Shown: piece after piece, positions 34,345 to 43,365 of the stretch
How positions within the stretch are numbered: position 1 is the stretch's first letter
How the letters are laid out: the number at the start of each line of letters is the position of its first letter
Origin: Spirochaetaceae bacterium
Lineage (GTDB): Bacteria > Spirochaetota > Spirochaetia > Treponematales > Rectinemataceae
Direction of reading: 5' to 3'
NCBI GenBank assembly: GCA_025356015.1
Contig: JANXYO010000109.1
Location: forward strand, 1-64,000
DNA length: 64,000 nucleotides
Translations under genes and position numbers: made by a program
Notes under the pieces: generated by a model
The model's database searches: none
What the model was told of the DNA's origin: nothing
Seen by the model: only the letters and a program-made list of their open reading frames with translations

Positions 34345-36177
34345 ATGAAAAAGCTTCTCGTCCCAATGCTCGTCGCATTGGCTCTCATCGCGAGCGTCCA
34401 GGCCGTCCAGGCGGAGCGCAAGTCGGCAGATTACACCGAGTTCTACTCCGGAGAGATCACAACGACGAACTATCTCGTCACTGGCAGCCAGAACGAGCAT
34501 GTCGTCTTCGCCAACACCCTCGACAATCTCATCGAGTACGACCAGTACGGCATCATGAAACCCGCCCTCGCGGTTTCCTGGTCGAGCTCCCCCGACGGAC
34601 TTATTTGGACCTTCAAGATCCGCAAGGGAGTGAAGTGGGTCAACTGGCAGGGCAAGGAGTACGCCGATGTGACGGCCCAGGACTGGGTCGACGCAGCGAA
34701 GTACATCATGACCAAGGCCAACGCCTCGCAGACCGCCAACGTCATCTACGACATCGTGAAGAACGGAAACGATTTCTGGGAGGGCAAGGTCACCGACTTC
34801 TCGCAGGTCGGGGTCAAGGCGCCCGACGCCTACACCCTCGAGTACACCCTCGTGAAGCCCATCCCCTATTTCCTCTCAATGCTGAGCTACACTTCCTTCC
34901 TTCCCTTGAACGGGAAATTCCTCGCCGAGGCCGGGCCCAAGTTCGGCACCGACAACAAGACCATCCTCTACAACGGCGCCTACATCTTCTCGGGCTACGA
35001 GCCCCAGAGCAGCCGTGAGTTCACCAAGAACCAGAAGTACTGGGACAAGGGGAACGTCAACATCCCCCGCCTCATCTACAAGTACAACAAGGAAACCCAG
35101 ACCCTCGGGCCGGAGCTCTTCCTGCGCAACGAGGCCAGCTTCACCGAGATCCCGAGCTCGATCGTCGACAGCTGGATGAAGGACCCGGTCAAGGAGAAGC
35201 AGGTGCGGCCCTCGAGGCCCCTCTCCTCGAGCTTCTTCTACACCTTCAACTTCAACGTGAAGTTCGGCGCCGAATACCAGCCCGAGAACTGGAAGGTCGT
35301 CGTCAACAACAAGGCCTTCAGGGAAGCGATCTTCCACGCCCTTGACCGCAAGGCCGCCATGCTCACCTGGGAGCCCTACACCCCGACGCGCCGGCTGAGC
35401 AACACCATCACCCCCCGCAACTTCGCGAGCGCCGCCGGCAAGGACTACGTCGAGACAGCCGATCTCGCCGTCTTGGCCAAGACCGACAATTTCGACAAGG
35501 CCCTGGCCCTCAAGTTCAAGGCCCAGGCCATGAAGGAGCTCGCGGGCAAGGCCAGCTTCCCCGTGAAGATCCCCATGCCCTTCCGCGCCGACAACTACCT
35601 CATGTGGGCCGACCGGGTCCAGGTCGTCGAGCAGCAACTCGAGGGCCTGCTTGGCAAGGACTTCATCGACGTGGTCCCCATCGCCTACCCCGCGACCGGC
35701 TTCCTCGGGGCCACGCGCCGCGCCGGCGCCTACGCGATCCAGGAGTGCAACTGGGGCCCGGACTACGCCGACCCCGAGACCTTCACCGATCCATTCGTCA
35801 TGGGCGCCAACTACAACTGGCCCGAGCTCGCCGAGGGCTACATGGGAAGCGATGGCAAGACCCCGAAGTACGAGGCCATGGTCGAGGCCGCCAAGGCAGA
35901 GACCAAGGACGCGAAGAAGCGCCTCGAGCTCTTCGCCAAGGCCGAGGCCTACCTCATCGGTGAGGCCTTCGTGATCCCCTTCTCCGTGGGCGGCGGCGGC
36001 TTCCAGGCCTCGAAGCTCGAGCCCTTCACCTGCCCCTACGCCCCCTTCGGGCTCTCCGACCTCAAGTTCAAGGGCCAGATCGTCCTGCCCAATGCGGTCT
36101 CCACGGGCGAGTACCAGGCGCTCGAGGCCAAATGGAACAAGGCAAGGCTCGAGGCCCTCGCGAAGGTGAAGAACTAG
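34345..36177 (+). CDS. oppA: Oligopeptide ABC transporter substrate-binding protein
   Basis: 610 residues from ATG 34345, 7 bases after the strong ribosome site TTAGGAGGAAG. A signal peptide (MKKLLVPMLVALALIASVQAVQA) without lipobox cysteine targets it to the periplasm. The SBP_bac_5 fold is evident: LVTGSQNEHVVFANTLDNLIEYD, PALAVSWSSSPDGLIWTFKIRKGVKW, FREAIFHALDRKAAM. It binds peptides and delivers them to OppBC. With LD-carboxypeptidase, D-aminopeptidase and racemase genes encoded divergently, murein peptides are a plausible ligand, as with MppA. Confidence 0.92.
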   Translation: MKKLLVPMLVALALIASVQAVQAERKSADYTEFYSGEITTTNYLVTGSQNEHVVFANTLDNLIEYDQYGIMKPALAVSWSSSPDGLIWTFKIRKGVKWVNWQGKEYADVTAQDWVDAAKYIMTKANASQTANVIYDIVKNGNDFWEGKVTDFSQVGVKAPDAYTLEYTLVKPIPYFLSMLSYTSFLPLNGKFLAEAGPKFGTDNKTILYNGAYIFSGYEPQSSREFTKNQKYWDKGNVNIPRLIYKYNKETQTLGPELFLRNEASFTEIPSSIVDSWMKDPVKEKQVRPSRPLSSSFFYTFNFNVKFGAEYQPENWKVVVNNKAFREAIFHALDRKAAMLTWEPYTPTRRLSNTITPRNFASAAGKDYVETADLAVLAKTDNFDKALALKFKAQAMKELAGKASFPVKIPMPFRADNYLMWADRVQVVEQQLEGLLGKDFIDVVPIAYPATGFLGATRRAGAYAIQECNWGPDYADPETFTDPFVMGANYNWPELAEGYMGSDGKTPKYEAMVEAAKAETKDAKKRLELFAKAEAYLIGEAFVIPFSVGGGGFQASKLEPFTCPYAPFGLSDLKFKGQIVLPNAVSTGEYQALEAKWNKARLEALAKVKN

Positions 36178-36180
36178 CAC

Positions 36181-36293
36181 AAGAGCAGATGGCCATGTGA
36201 GGGGCCGGCCGCGGGCCGCGCAGCCTTCCTTAAAGTCTCCCTTTAAGCGGGACCAAGGAAGGCGCGCGCCCGAGGCCGGCTCCCCTGGCTCTT
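36181..36293 (+). promoter_or_regulatory. Long nested stem-loop between oppA and oppB
   Basis: Nested inverted repeats run outside-in: AAGAGC/GCTCTT (36181-36186, 36288-36293), GGGG/CCCC and CCGGCC/GGCCGG, an imperfect GC block, GCCTTCCTT/AAGGAAGGC (36223-36231, 36255-36263) and TAAAG/CTTTA at the tip. Such structures after a binding-protein gene typically protect the upstream mRNA and lower read-through to the permease genes. There is no strong U-tract. Confidence 0.75.
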
Positions 36294-36345
36294 CACAAGC
36301 CCGGATCCAGACGGAGGAAGGCCACACGGGGGGCCGTTGCATGCG

Positions 36346-37290
36346 ATGCTGAAATACTCGTTCAAACGCGTGGCGCAGTCAGCGGTGACCCTCTTCATCG
36401 TCGTGACCTTTGTCTTCCTGCTCATGCGGCTGCTTCCGGTGGAGGGCTACTTCGGAGATCGCTATGACAAGCTCACGGCGAGCCAGCGCGAGGCCGTCCT
36501 CCACAAGATGGGGCTTCTCGATCCCTGGTACGTCCAGATCGGCGGCTTCTACGAGAGGCTTATGAGGGGGGACCTCGGCACCTCGTCGATCTACCGCCAG
36601 GACATTCCCGTGGCCGAGGTGATCGCCCCGCGCATCCCCTACTCGGTGTACTTCGGCCTTGTCGCCACGGCCATTTCCCTGGTGGCCGGCCTCGCCATGG
36701 GAGTGCACATGGCCCGGCACAAGGGCAGGTTCTGGGACCGGACCTGGACAGCCTACGTAGTCTTCATCAACGCGGTGCCCCTCGCCGTCTACCTGCTCTT
36801 CATCCAGCTCTACGGGAGCGACCTGCTCGCCCTCCCCATCCTTTTCGACAAGCACAGGCCCATCAGCTGGATACTGCCCGCCCTGTCCATGTCCCTCGCC
36901 GGCATCGCCGGCTACGCGATGTGGATGAGGCGTTTCATGGTGGACGAGCTCAACCGCGACTACGTCAAGCTCGCCCGGGCCAAGGGCCTCTCATCCTCGG
37001 CCGTCATGGTCAAGCACGTCATGCGGAACGCCTATGTCCCCATGGCCCAGTACCTGCCCGCCGCCATCCTCGCGACCATATCGGGCTCGATCTACATCGA
37101 GTCCCTGTATTCGATACCCGGCATGGGCGGCCTCCTGGTCGACGTGATCCAGCGCCAGGACAACCCCATGGTCCAGGCCCTCGTCCTCATCTTCAGCTCG
37201 ATCGGAATCCTCGGGCTCTTCCTGGGAGACATACTCATGGCCCTCTTCGACCCCCGCATCAAATTCGTCAAGAGCGAGGGGGCGCGGTGA
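36346..37290 (+). CDS. oppB: Oligopeptide ABC transporter permease OppB
   Basis: 314 residues from ATG 36346; TTG 36337 in the same frame is the alternative because G-rich sequence (36328-36333) lies closer to it. Six TM segments of the DppB/OppB type: an N-terminal TM (VTLFIVVTFVFLLMRLLP), a periplasmic loop (MGLLDPWYVQIGGFYERLMRGDLGTS), and the cytoplasmic EAA loop DYVKLARAKGLSSSAVMVKHVMRNAYVP. It pairs with OppC to form the inner-membrane channel. The stop overlaps the oppC start (TGATG). Confidence 0.93.
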   Translation: MLKYSFKRVAQSAVTLFIVVTFVFLLMRLLPVEGYFGDRYDKLTASQREAVLHKMGLLDPWYVQIGGFYERLMRGDLGTSSIYRQDIPVAEVIAPRIPYSVYFGLVATAISLVAGLAMGVHMARHKGRFWDRTWTAYVVFINAVPLAVYLLFIQLYGSDLLALPILFDKHRPISWILPALSMSLAGIAGYAMWMRRFMVDELNRDYVKLARAKGLSSSAVMVKHVMRNAYVPMAQYLPAAILATISGSIYIESLYSIPGMGGLLVDVIQRQDNPMVQALVLIFSSIGILGLFLGDILMALFDPRIKFVKSEGAR

Positions 37291-38279
37291 TGGACGAGGC
37301 AAGCGTGATAGTCAAGGCCGAAGCCGCGGCGGCAGCATCCCGCGGGATCGATCCCTCCCTCTTCGCCTTCGCCGACTTCGACCGCGAGGCGGGAGAGCGG
37401 ATCGGCTACTCGAACTACTCGTACTGGCGCTCCACCTTAAGGGTCTTCTTCAGGAGCAGGCTCTCGGTCCTCCTCCTCGTCTCCCTGGGCCTGCTTCTGC
37501 TCTTCACCTTCGTCCAGCCCCTCATCCCGGGGCAGAAGAGCCCGACGGTGATCTACAACGACCCGGCCACGGGGACCCAGTACCGCAACGTGGCCCCCGG
37601 CGCCCAGTTCTGGTTCGGCACCAACTCGATCGGCCAGGACCTCTGGTCGCGGATCTGGAGCGGGACGCGCACCTCGCTGCTCATAGGCTTCCTCGTGGGC
37701 ATCGTCGAGATGCTGGTCGGGATCCTCTACGGCGCGCTCTGGGGCTATGTCAGGCGCCTCGACCGGCCACTCACCGAGGTCTACAACGTCCTCAACAACA
37801 TCCCGACCACCATCATTCTCATGCTCCTGGCCTACATCCTCAAGCCGAGCTTCAGGACCATGGTCATCGCGATGTGCGCCACCGGATGGATCGGCCTCGC
37901 CCGCTTCATCCGCAACCAGATCGTCATCATCCGCGACCGCGAGTACAACCTGGCCTCGCGCTGCCTCGGCACCTCGACGGGGAGGATCATCGGCAAGAAC
38001 CTCCTGCCCTACCTCGTCTCGGTCATCATGCTCCAGACAGCCCTCTCCATACCGGGGACGATAGGCTGGGAGGTCTTCCTCACCTACATAGGCCTTGGCC
38101 TGCCGGTGAGCATCCCCTCCCTGGGCAACCTCGTGAACGAGGGCAGGCGGATCATGATGTCGCCCGAGCTGCGCTACCAGCTCATCTTCCCGACCCTCGT
38201 GCTCTCCTTCATCACGATCTCCCTGTATGTCCTGGGCAACGCCTTCTCCGACGCCTCCGACCCGAGGAACCACGTATGA
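37290..38279 (+). CDS. oppC: Oligopeptide ABC transporter permease OppC
   Basis: 329 residues. The cytoplasmic N-terminus is longer than usual (about 65 residues before VLLLVSLGLLLLFTFV). The GTNSIGQDLWSRIWSGTRTSL region, FLVGIVEMLVGILYGALWGY and the EAA motif EYNLASRCLGTSTGRIIGKNLLP identify OppC/DppC. It overlaps both neighbours by a few bases (TGATG with oppB, ATGA with oppD), so the operon is tightly coupled. Confidence 0.93.
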   Translation: MDEASVIVKAEAAAAASRGIDPSLFAFADFDREAGERIGYSNYSYWRSTLRVFFRSRLSVLLLVSLGLLLLFTFVQPLIPGQKSPTVIYNDPATGTQYRNVAPGAQFWFGTNSIGQDLWSRIWSGTRTSLLIGFLVGIVEMLVGILYGALWGYVRRLDRPLTEVYNVLNNIPTTIILMLLAYILKPSFRTMVIAMCATGWIGLARFIRNQIVIIRDREYNLASRCLGTSTGRIIGKNLLPYLVSVIMLQTALSIPGTIGWEVFLTYIGLGLPVSIPSLGNLVNEGRRIMMSPELRYQLIFPTLVLSFITISLYVLGNAFSDASDPRNHV

Positions 38280-39346
38280 GCGCCGGTGATTGCCCGGCTG
38301 CCCTGGCCTCGCGCGCAATTCTCTCGGTGCGCGACCTCGTCGTGAAGTTCAACCTGCGCGGAAGAGTCCTCACCGCGATACGGGGGGCCAGCCTCGAGCT
38401 GGCCGAGGGCGAGACCCTCGCGATAGTCGGCGAGTCAGGCTCGGGCAAGTCGGTGTTCACGAAGTCCTTCATAGGCATGGAGGACCAGAACGGCTGGATC
38501 GATTCGGGCTCCATCGGCTTCGAGGGCGAGGACCTCGCGAAGTTCAGGCGCGAGGAGGACTGGCTGCGGATCAGGGGCAGGAAGATCTCGATGGTCTTCC
38601 AGGACCCGATGACGGCCCTGAATCCCCTGCGCAGCGTGGGCAGGCAGATAGCAGAGGTGATCGAGCTCCACCAGGGCCTGCCACCGGGCATGGCCGAGCG
38701 GAGCGCCATCGAGCTGCTGGCCCGGGTGGGCATACCCGATCCGGAGACGAGGCACCGCCAGTATCCCCACGAGTTCTCGGGCGGGATGCGCCAGCGCGTG
38801 GTCATCGCGATAGCGATGGCCTGCAAGCCCCGCATCCTCATCTGCGACGAGCCGACGACGGCCCTCGACGTCACCATCCAGGCCCAGATCCTCGGCCTCA
38901 TCAAGGCACTGCAGAAGGACTTCGGCTTCACGACGGTCTACATAACCCACGACCTCGGCGTCGTCGCCAACGTGGCCGACCGGGTCGCCGTCATGTACGC
39001 CGGCAAGATCGTCGAGTGCGGGACGGCCGAGGAGGTCTTCTACGATCCCCGCCATCCCTACACCTGGGCCCTCCTCTCATCCCTGCCCCAGCTCGGCATC
39101 AAGGGCAGGCCCCTGTACTCGATCTCGGGAACGCCGCCCAACCTCTTCAACGAGGTCGTCGGCGACGCCTTCGCGCCGCGCAACCCCCAGGCCCTCAAGA
39201 TCGACTTCGTCCACGAGCCGCCGGCCTTCGAGGTGAGCCCGACCCATTGGGCCGCTACCTGGCTCCTCGATCCGCGCTCGCCGCCTGTCGAGCCCCCCGC
39301 GGCCATCAAGGCGATGCGGGCCAAGTACGAAAGGAGCCTGTCGTGA
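38276..39346 (+). CDS. oppD: Oligopeptide ABC transporter ATPase OppD
   Basis: 356 residues. Walker [10 protein letters not shown]-loop [11 protein letters not shown], signature FSGGMRQRV, Walker [13 protein letters not shown] and the H-loop ITHDLGVV are all intact. The oligopeptide-type C-terminal extension starts at [12 protein letters not shown], although the usual iron-sulfur cysteine cluster of that extension is absent. It powers import together with OppF. Confidence 0.94.
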   Translation: MSAGDCPAALASRAILSVRDLVVKFNLRGRVLTAIRGASLELAEGETLAIVGESGSGKSVFTKSFIGMEDQNGWIDSGSIGFEGEDLAKFRREEDWLRIRGRKISMVFQDPMTALNPLRSVGRQIAEVIELHQGLPPGMAERSAIELLARVGIPDPETRHRQYPHEFSGGMRQRVVIAIAMACKPRILICDEPTTALDVTIQAQILGLIKALQKDFGFTTVYITHDLGVVANVADRVAVMYAGKIVECGTAEEVFYDPRHPYTWALLSSLPQLGIKGRPLYSISGTPPNLFNEVVGDAFAPRNPQALKIDFVHEPPAFEVSPTHWAATWLLDPRSPPVEPPAAIKAMRAKYERSLS

Positions 39347-40287
39347 GCCAGGGATCGACGCGGGAGAAGCTCCTCGAGGTCAAGGCCTTGAGGGTCGACT
39401 TCAAGGTCAAGGGCGGCTATTTCACCGCGGTGAAGGGGGTCTCCTTCGACGTGTACAAGGGCGAGACCTTTGGCCTCGTCGGGGAATCGGGCTCGGGCAA
39501 GACCACCATCGGCCGGGCCATCGTGAGGATCAACGACGCGAGCGCTGGAGAGATCCTGTTCAAGGGCAGGAAGATAAACGGGAAGATATCGAAGGAGCTC
39601 GACCGCGAGGTCGTGCAGAAGATCCAGATGATCTTCCAGGACCCCATGGCCTCGCTCAACGAGAGGGCGAAGGTCGACTACATCGTCTCGGAGGGGCTGT
39701 ACAGCATCGGCAGGGCGAGGGACGAGGCCGGGAGGCTCGAGGCAGTTCAGAAGGCCCTCCTGGACGTGGGCCTGCTCCCTGAGTTCGCGAGCCGCTTCCC
39801 CCACGAGTTCTCAGGCGGGCAGCGCCAGAGGATCGGCATCGCGCGATCCCTCATCATGCGGCCGGAGCTCGTCGTCGCCGACGAGCCGATCTCGGCCCTC
39901 GACGTGTCGATCCGCGCCCAGGTCTTAAACCTCCTCTCTGAGCTCCAGCGCGAGCGCGGCCTCACTTATCTCTTCATAGCCCACGACCTCTCGGTCGTCC
40001 GTTTCATCACCGACAGGATCGCCGTCATCCACCTGGGCGAGATCGTCGAGCTCGCCCTGACCGAGGAGCTCTTCGCCCACCCCCTGCACCCCTACACCAA
40101 GGCCCTCCTCTCGGCCATACCCGTGCCCGACCCGATCGCCGAGCGGCGCAAGTGCATCCAGGTCTACGATCCCGCCTGCCACGACTACGCCACCGAAGGC
40201 CCCTCCTGGCGGGAGGTCTCGAGCGGGCACTTTGTCCTCGCCAACTCGGCCGAGGAGAAAGGCTACAGGGCCGAGCTCGGCCTCTAG
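39343..40287 (+). CDS. oppF: Oligopeptide ABC transporter ATPase OppF
   Basis: 314 residues from GTG 39343 (GTGA overlap with the oppD stop). Walker [11 protein letters not shown]-loop [10 protein letters not shown], signature [15 protein letters not shown], Walker [13 protein letters not shown] and H-loop IAHDLSVV. It ends with the oligopeptide extension [16 protein letters not shown]. Last gene of the opp operon; GC-rich inverted and direct repeats (GGCCGGCGCCCT at about 40308 and 40325) follow within 60 bases and may end the transcript. Confidence 0.94.
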   Translation: MSQGSTREKLLEVKALRVDFKVKGGYFTAVKGVSFDVYKGETFGLVGESGSGKTTIGRAIVRINDASAGEILFKGRKINGKISKELDREVVQKIQMIFQDPMASLNERAKVDYIVSEGLYSIGRARDEAGRLEAVQKALLDVGLLPEFASRFPHEFSGGQRQRIGIARSLIMRPELVVADEPISALDVSIRAQVLNLLSELQRERGLTYLFIAHDLSVVRFITDRIAVIHLGEIVELALTEELFAHPLHPYTKALLSAIPVPDPIAERRKCIQVYDPACHDYATEGPSWREVSSGHFVLANSAEEKGYRAELGL

Positions 40288-40336
40288 GCTCCAGGGCCTC
40301 CGGCAGGCCGGCGCCCTCAAGAGGGCCGGCGCCCTG

Positions 40337-40753
40337 TCAGGAGAAAAAGGAAGCGCCCACGCCCAGGAGGGAGTACAGGAGGGCCGAGAGGAGGACGAGT
40401 TCGGCCGCGGCCAGGAGGAGGGTCTTGATCCACGAGCCCCCCTCGGCCCGCCTGCCGCCGGATTTTGAGTGAACGAGGGGAAGGGGCGCGCGGGGGACGA
40501 GGCCCTCGTCGCTTTTTGACGAGGCTGGCGGGCCTATGAAGCCGTCGGCCCTGAGATACAGGAGCCAGGCCAGGAGCAGGCAGGCCAGGGCCGATGCCGG
40601 CAGAAGGACGCCGAGGTAGTAGAGCCGCCCCAGGACGTAGAACGAGAGCGCGAAGGCCGAGGCGGCAAGGAAGGCCGCGAGCAGGCTGGCCCTTGTGAGG
40701 TCGGAGCGCGAGGGCAGGGTGAGCCTCCTTTCGAGGAAGGCGCCTTGCCACAG
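40337..40753 (-). CDS. Small three-TM membrane protein without an ordinary start codon
   Basis: A minus-strand frame is open from a TAG near 40783 to the TGA at 40337-40339 and encodes about 138 residues from CTG 40753. The composition is unmistakably that of a membrane protein: LLAAFLAASAFALSFYVLG, a second run LGVLLPASALACLLLAWLL, a polar loop of about 45 residues, then TLLLAAAELVLLSALLYSL near the end. No ATG, GTG or TTG opens this frame; CTG 40753 or an ATT 12 bases earlier are the only near-cognate choices. Alternatively a frameshift joins it to an upstream ATG (40812, MRELDRGF). It runs head-on between oppF and the hydrolase fusion gene. Family not recognised. Confidence 0.5.
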   Translation of the reverse strand: MWQGAFLERRLTLPSRSDLTRASLLAAFLAASAFALSFYVLGRLYYLGVLLPASALACLLLAWLLYLRADGFIGPPASSKSDEGLVPRAPLPLVHSKSGGRRAEGGSWIKTLLLAAAELVLLSALLYSLLGVGASFFS

Positions 40754-40839
40754 GGTCGGCGCCGGAATCGCAGTCTAGGTCCGGCGAAAAGCCCCTGTCA
40801 AGTTCGCGCATGTTCCGCCGGGGCCAAGGGGGATGGATT

Positions 40840-43308
40840 ATGGAGATGTCACGAGCCGAGGCACAGAGGCTGAGCTCGGACCTGGGCTTGATCGCAGGCG
40901 GGGAGGGGACAGCGAGGGAGGGGACGGAGCTCTCCGGCCTCGCCGTCCTCGCCATCAGGGACGCCCAGATTGTCTATGATGCCTATTTCGGCAGACGTTA
41001 CATCGACGAGAAGGATCCCTCGAAGGACCTCCTCGTCGACGGCGACACGAAGTTCCGCCTCGCCTCGATCTCGAAGGTCGTCGTCGGCATTGGCGCCATG
41101 ATCCTGGTCGAGCGGGGCCTCCTCGAGCTCGACCGCGACCTCGGCGACTACCTCGGCTTCCCCCTGCGCAACCCGCACTACCCGAAAGAGATCATCACCG
41201 CGGCCATGCTCATGTCCCACACTTCATCAATCCGCGACATCGAGGACTACAACCTGCCCCTCGGCCTGCGTCTCGAGGAGTTCTTTCTCCCAGGCGCTTC
41301 GCGCTACTCAGGCGGCGGCCACTTCGCAGCCGCCCTTTGCGGCCGCGACGCCGGACCAGGCCGCTTCTACTGCTACTGCAACCTGAACTACGGGGTCCTC
41401 GCGACCGCGATGGAGAGGATCTCAGGCGAGCGCTTCGACCGCTACATGCGCGAGAAGGTCCTAAAGCCCCTGGGCATGGACGCGAGCTTCAATGTCCTTG
41501 ACCTCTCCGACCAGGGCTTCGCCGACCTGGCCACCCTCTACCGCAAGGCCGGAGCGGACGAGGTCTGGAGACCTTCAGGACCCTGGATCCCCCAGGTCGA
41601 CGACTACCGCGGCCTTCGCCCGGCGAGCCCCTGCAGGCTCTCGCCGGGCCTTGGGCCCGAGGCCCTCAATGACTACGAGATCGGGACAAACGGGACCCTC
41701 TTCTCCCCCCAGGGCGGGCTGCGTTGCTCTGCCAGGGACCTCTCGCGGATCATGCTCCTGTTCATGGGCAAGGGGGAACTTGAAGGGACCCGTCTTCTCA
41801 TGCCCGAGAGCATCGCCGCCATGATGTCGAGACGCTGGACCTGGGATCCCGCGACGCGCAACGGTGAACTCGAGGACGGAGGCATGAGGGAGACCGGCCT
41901 CGCCCTGGCCCACGGGACCGATTGGAGCGAGGCCGGCTCGGGCGACAGGCCCACCGAGGCAGGGGGCCACAGGCTCTGGGGCCACCACGGGGACGCCTAT
42001 GGCCTCCTGGGCGGCTTCTACTTCGAGAGCGAGCGTGGCTACGGCTACATCTATCTCCTCGGGGGCTCGGGCGTGGATCCCGCGACACGAAAGGGCCGCT
42101 ACTCCTCCTACACCACCTGGGAGGAGGAGATCCAGACGGCCCTGCTCGGGAGCATCGCTCAAAGGGGCGAGCCATCACAGGGAGGCCGGGCGGGGGGCGA
42201 GGCCTACGAGACAGGCCTTGCCCTCTGGCGCGTTTCCGAGGGCGGCTTCGATGGCTGGGCCTTCACCGAAAACGGCAGCGCAGGAACCGGCGAGGCCCTC
42301 GGCCCCGTCCTCGAGATCCCCTTCCCCTTTGTCGACGCGATTCCCTCCTGGAACGCCGACTGCCCGAAGGGCGGCTGGATAGAGGTGGGCCTGCGCGCGA
42401 GGCTCGCCGCGTCGCCGGGGAGCTGGACGCCCTGGTACGAGATGGGCATCTGGGCGCCCCCGCGAGCCGGGGATGACCCGAGTCCGCTGCCCAGCCCTGT
42501 CCCCGACCGCAGCTCTGTCCCCGGTCAGGACGACGAGCTCGCCTCGGTCAGCACCGACACCCTCTGCTTGAAACAGCCCGCCACCGCGCTCCAGCTCAGG
42601 TTCAGGCTCTGCGGCGCGGAAGGCCTCATGCCGACGATACGAAATGCGGCCCTGGCCTATTCGCGGGCGAAACCCGCGCGCGGCACCCTGGGCTCGACCG
42701 CGCAACAGGGCGCCGGGAAGAGGCGCCGTGCCGGTCCCCTGGTCGCCCCTCCCCTCGGCGTGCCCCGCTATTCCCAGATGATCTATCCCGACGGGGGCAA
42801 TACCTGGTGCAGTCCCACCTCTGTGGCCATGGTCCTGGCTTTCTGGAAGCCCGGCGGTCCTGCGCGTGACGAGGGCGTTCGGGGGGCGGTGGCCGGAGTC
42901 TACGACAAGGCCTACGAGGGCTGCGGGAACTGGTCCTTCAACGCGGCCTACGCGGGGAGCTCAGGCTGCGACGCCCTCGTGGCGCGCTTCACCAGATTGG
43001 AAGAGCTGGAGCCCTTCATCGCCGCGGGAATACCCCTGATCATGAGCGTCTCCTGGAACAATGAGGAGGGAAGGCCCTTGAGCGCCGCCCCCGTCTCGAG
43101 GAGCGCAGGCCACCTCACCGTCCTCGTGGGTTTCGACGGGGCCGGGGACGCCGTGATGAACGAGCCAGCGGCGGCCGACGAGACAGGGGTAAGAAGGAGC
43201 TATGCGCGTCATGAGCTTGAGGCGCGCTGGCTAGAGGCCTCGGGCGGGACCTGCTACCTCATCGTGCCCCAGGGCGCCTCGGTCCCCGGCCTCGGCGAGG
43301 CTCCCTAG
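40840..43308 (+). CDS. Fusion: serine beta-lactamase/DD-peptidase domain plus C39-like cysteine peptidase
   Basis: 822 residues from ATG 40840 (AAGGGGG eight bases upstream). Residues 1 to about 430 are a class C beta-lactamase/DD-carboxypeptidase-like domain: SISK at 76-79, YCN at 179-181 and the HHG triad at 382-384. Residues about 480-610 form a beta-rich region (SWNADCPKGGWIEVGLRAR, WYEMGIWA, STDTL, LQLRFRL) like that found in front of C39-family peptidases. Residues 640-815 are a peptidase C39_2-like domain with Cys657 in GGNTWCSPTSVAMVL, His758 in AGHLTVLVGF and Asn774. No signal peptide is visible, so a cytoplasmic site is suggested. Located at the end of the opp/peptidase island; both centres look intact. 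Confidence 0.85.
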   Translation: MEMSRAEAQRLSSDLGLIAGGEGTAREGTELSGLAVLAIRDAQIVYDAYFGRRYIDEKDPSKDLLVDGDTKFRLASISKVVVGIGAMILVERGLLELDRDLGDYLGFPLRNPHYPKEIITAAMLMSHTSSIRDIEDYNLPLGLRLEEFFLPGASRYSGGGHFAAALCGRDAGPGRFYCYCNLNYGVLATAMERISGERFDRYMREKVLKPLGMDASFNVLDLSDQGFADLATLYRKAGADEVWRPSGPWIPQVDDYRGLRPASPCRLSPGLGPEALNDYEIGTNGTLFSPQGGLRCSARDLSRIMLLFMGKGELEGTRLLMPESIAAMMSRRWTWDPATRNGELEDGGMRETGLALAHGTDWSEAGSGDRPTEAGGHRLWGHHGDAYGLLGGFYFESERGYGYIYLLGGSGVDPATRKGRYSSYTTWEEEIQTALLGSIAQRGEPSQGGRAGGEAYETGLALWRVSEGGFDGWAFTENGSAGTGEALGPVLEIPFPFVDAIPSWNADCPKGGWIEVGLRARLAASPGSWTPWYEMGIWAPPRAGDDPSPLPSPVPDRSSVPGQDDELASVSTDTLCLKQPATALQLRFRLCGAEGLMPTIRNAALAYSRAKPARGTLGSTAQQGAGKRRRAGPLVAPPLGVPRYSQMIYPDGGNTWCSPTSVAMVLAFWKPGGPARDEGVRGAVAGVYDKAYEGCGNWSFNAAYAGSSGCDALVARFTRLEELEPFIAAGIPLIMSVSWNNEEGRPLSAAPVSRSAGHLTVLVGFDGAGDAVMNEPAAADETGVRRSYARHELEARWLEASGGTCYLIVPQGASVPGLGEAP

Positions 43309-43365
43309 GGGCGCGGGAGGGCCGCGCCCTGCACCCCGGGCGGCCGCTACGGGGCCCCGGCTACG

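Noticed and set aside
40317-40955. 212-codon minus-strand frame over the hidden membrane gene
   Set aside because: Its sequence is Arg/Pro-rich shadow; the neighbouring frame gives a clean three-TM protein. Only its first 30 codons might serve as a frameshifted start.
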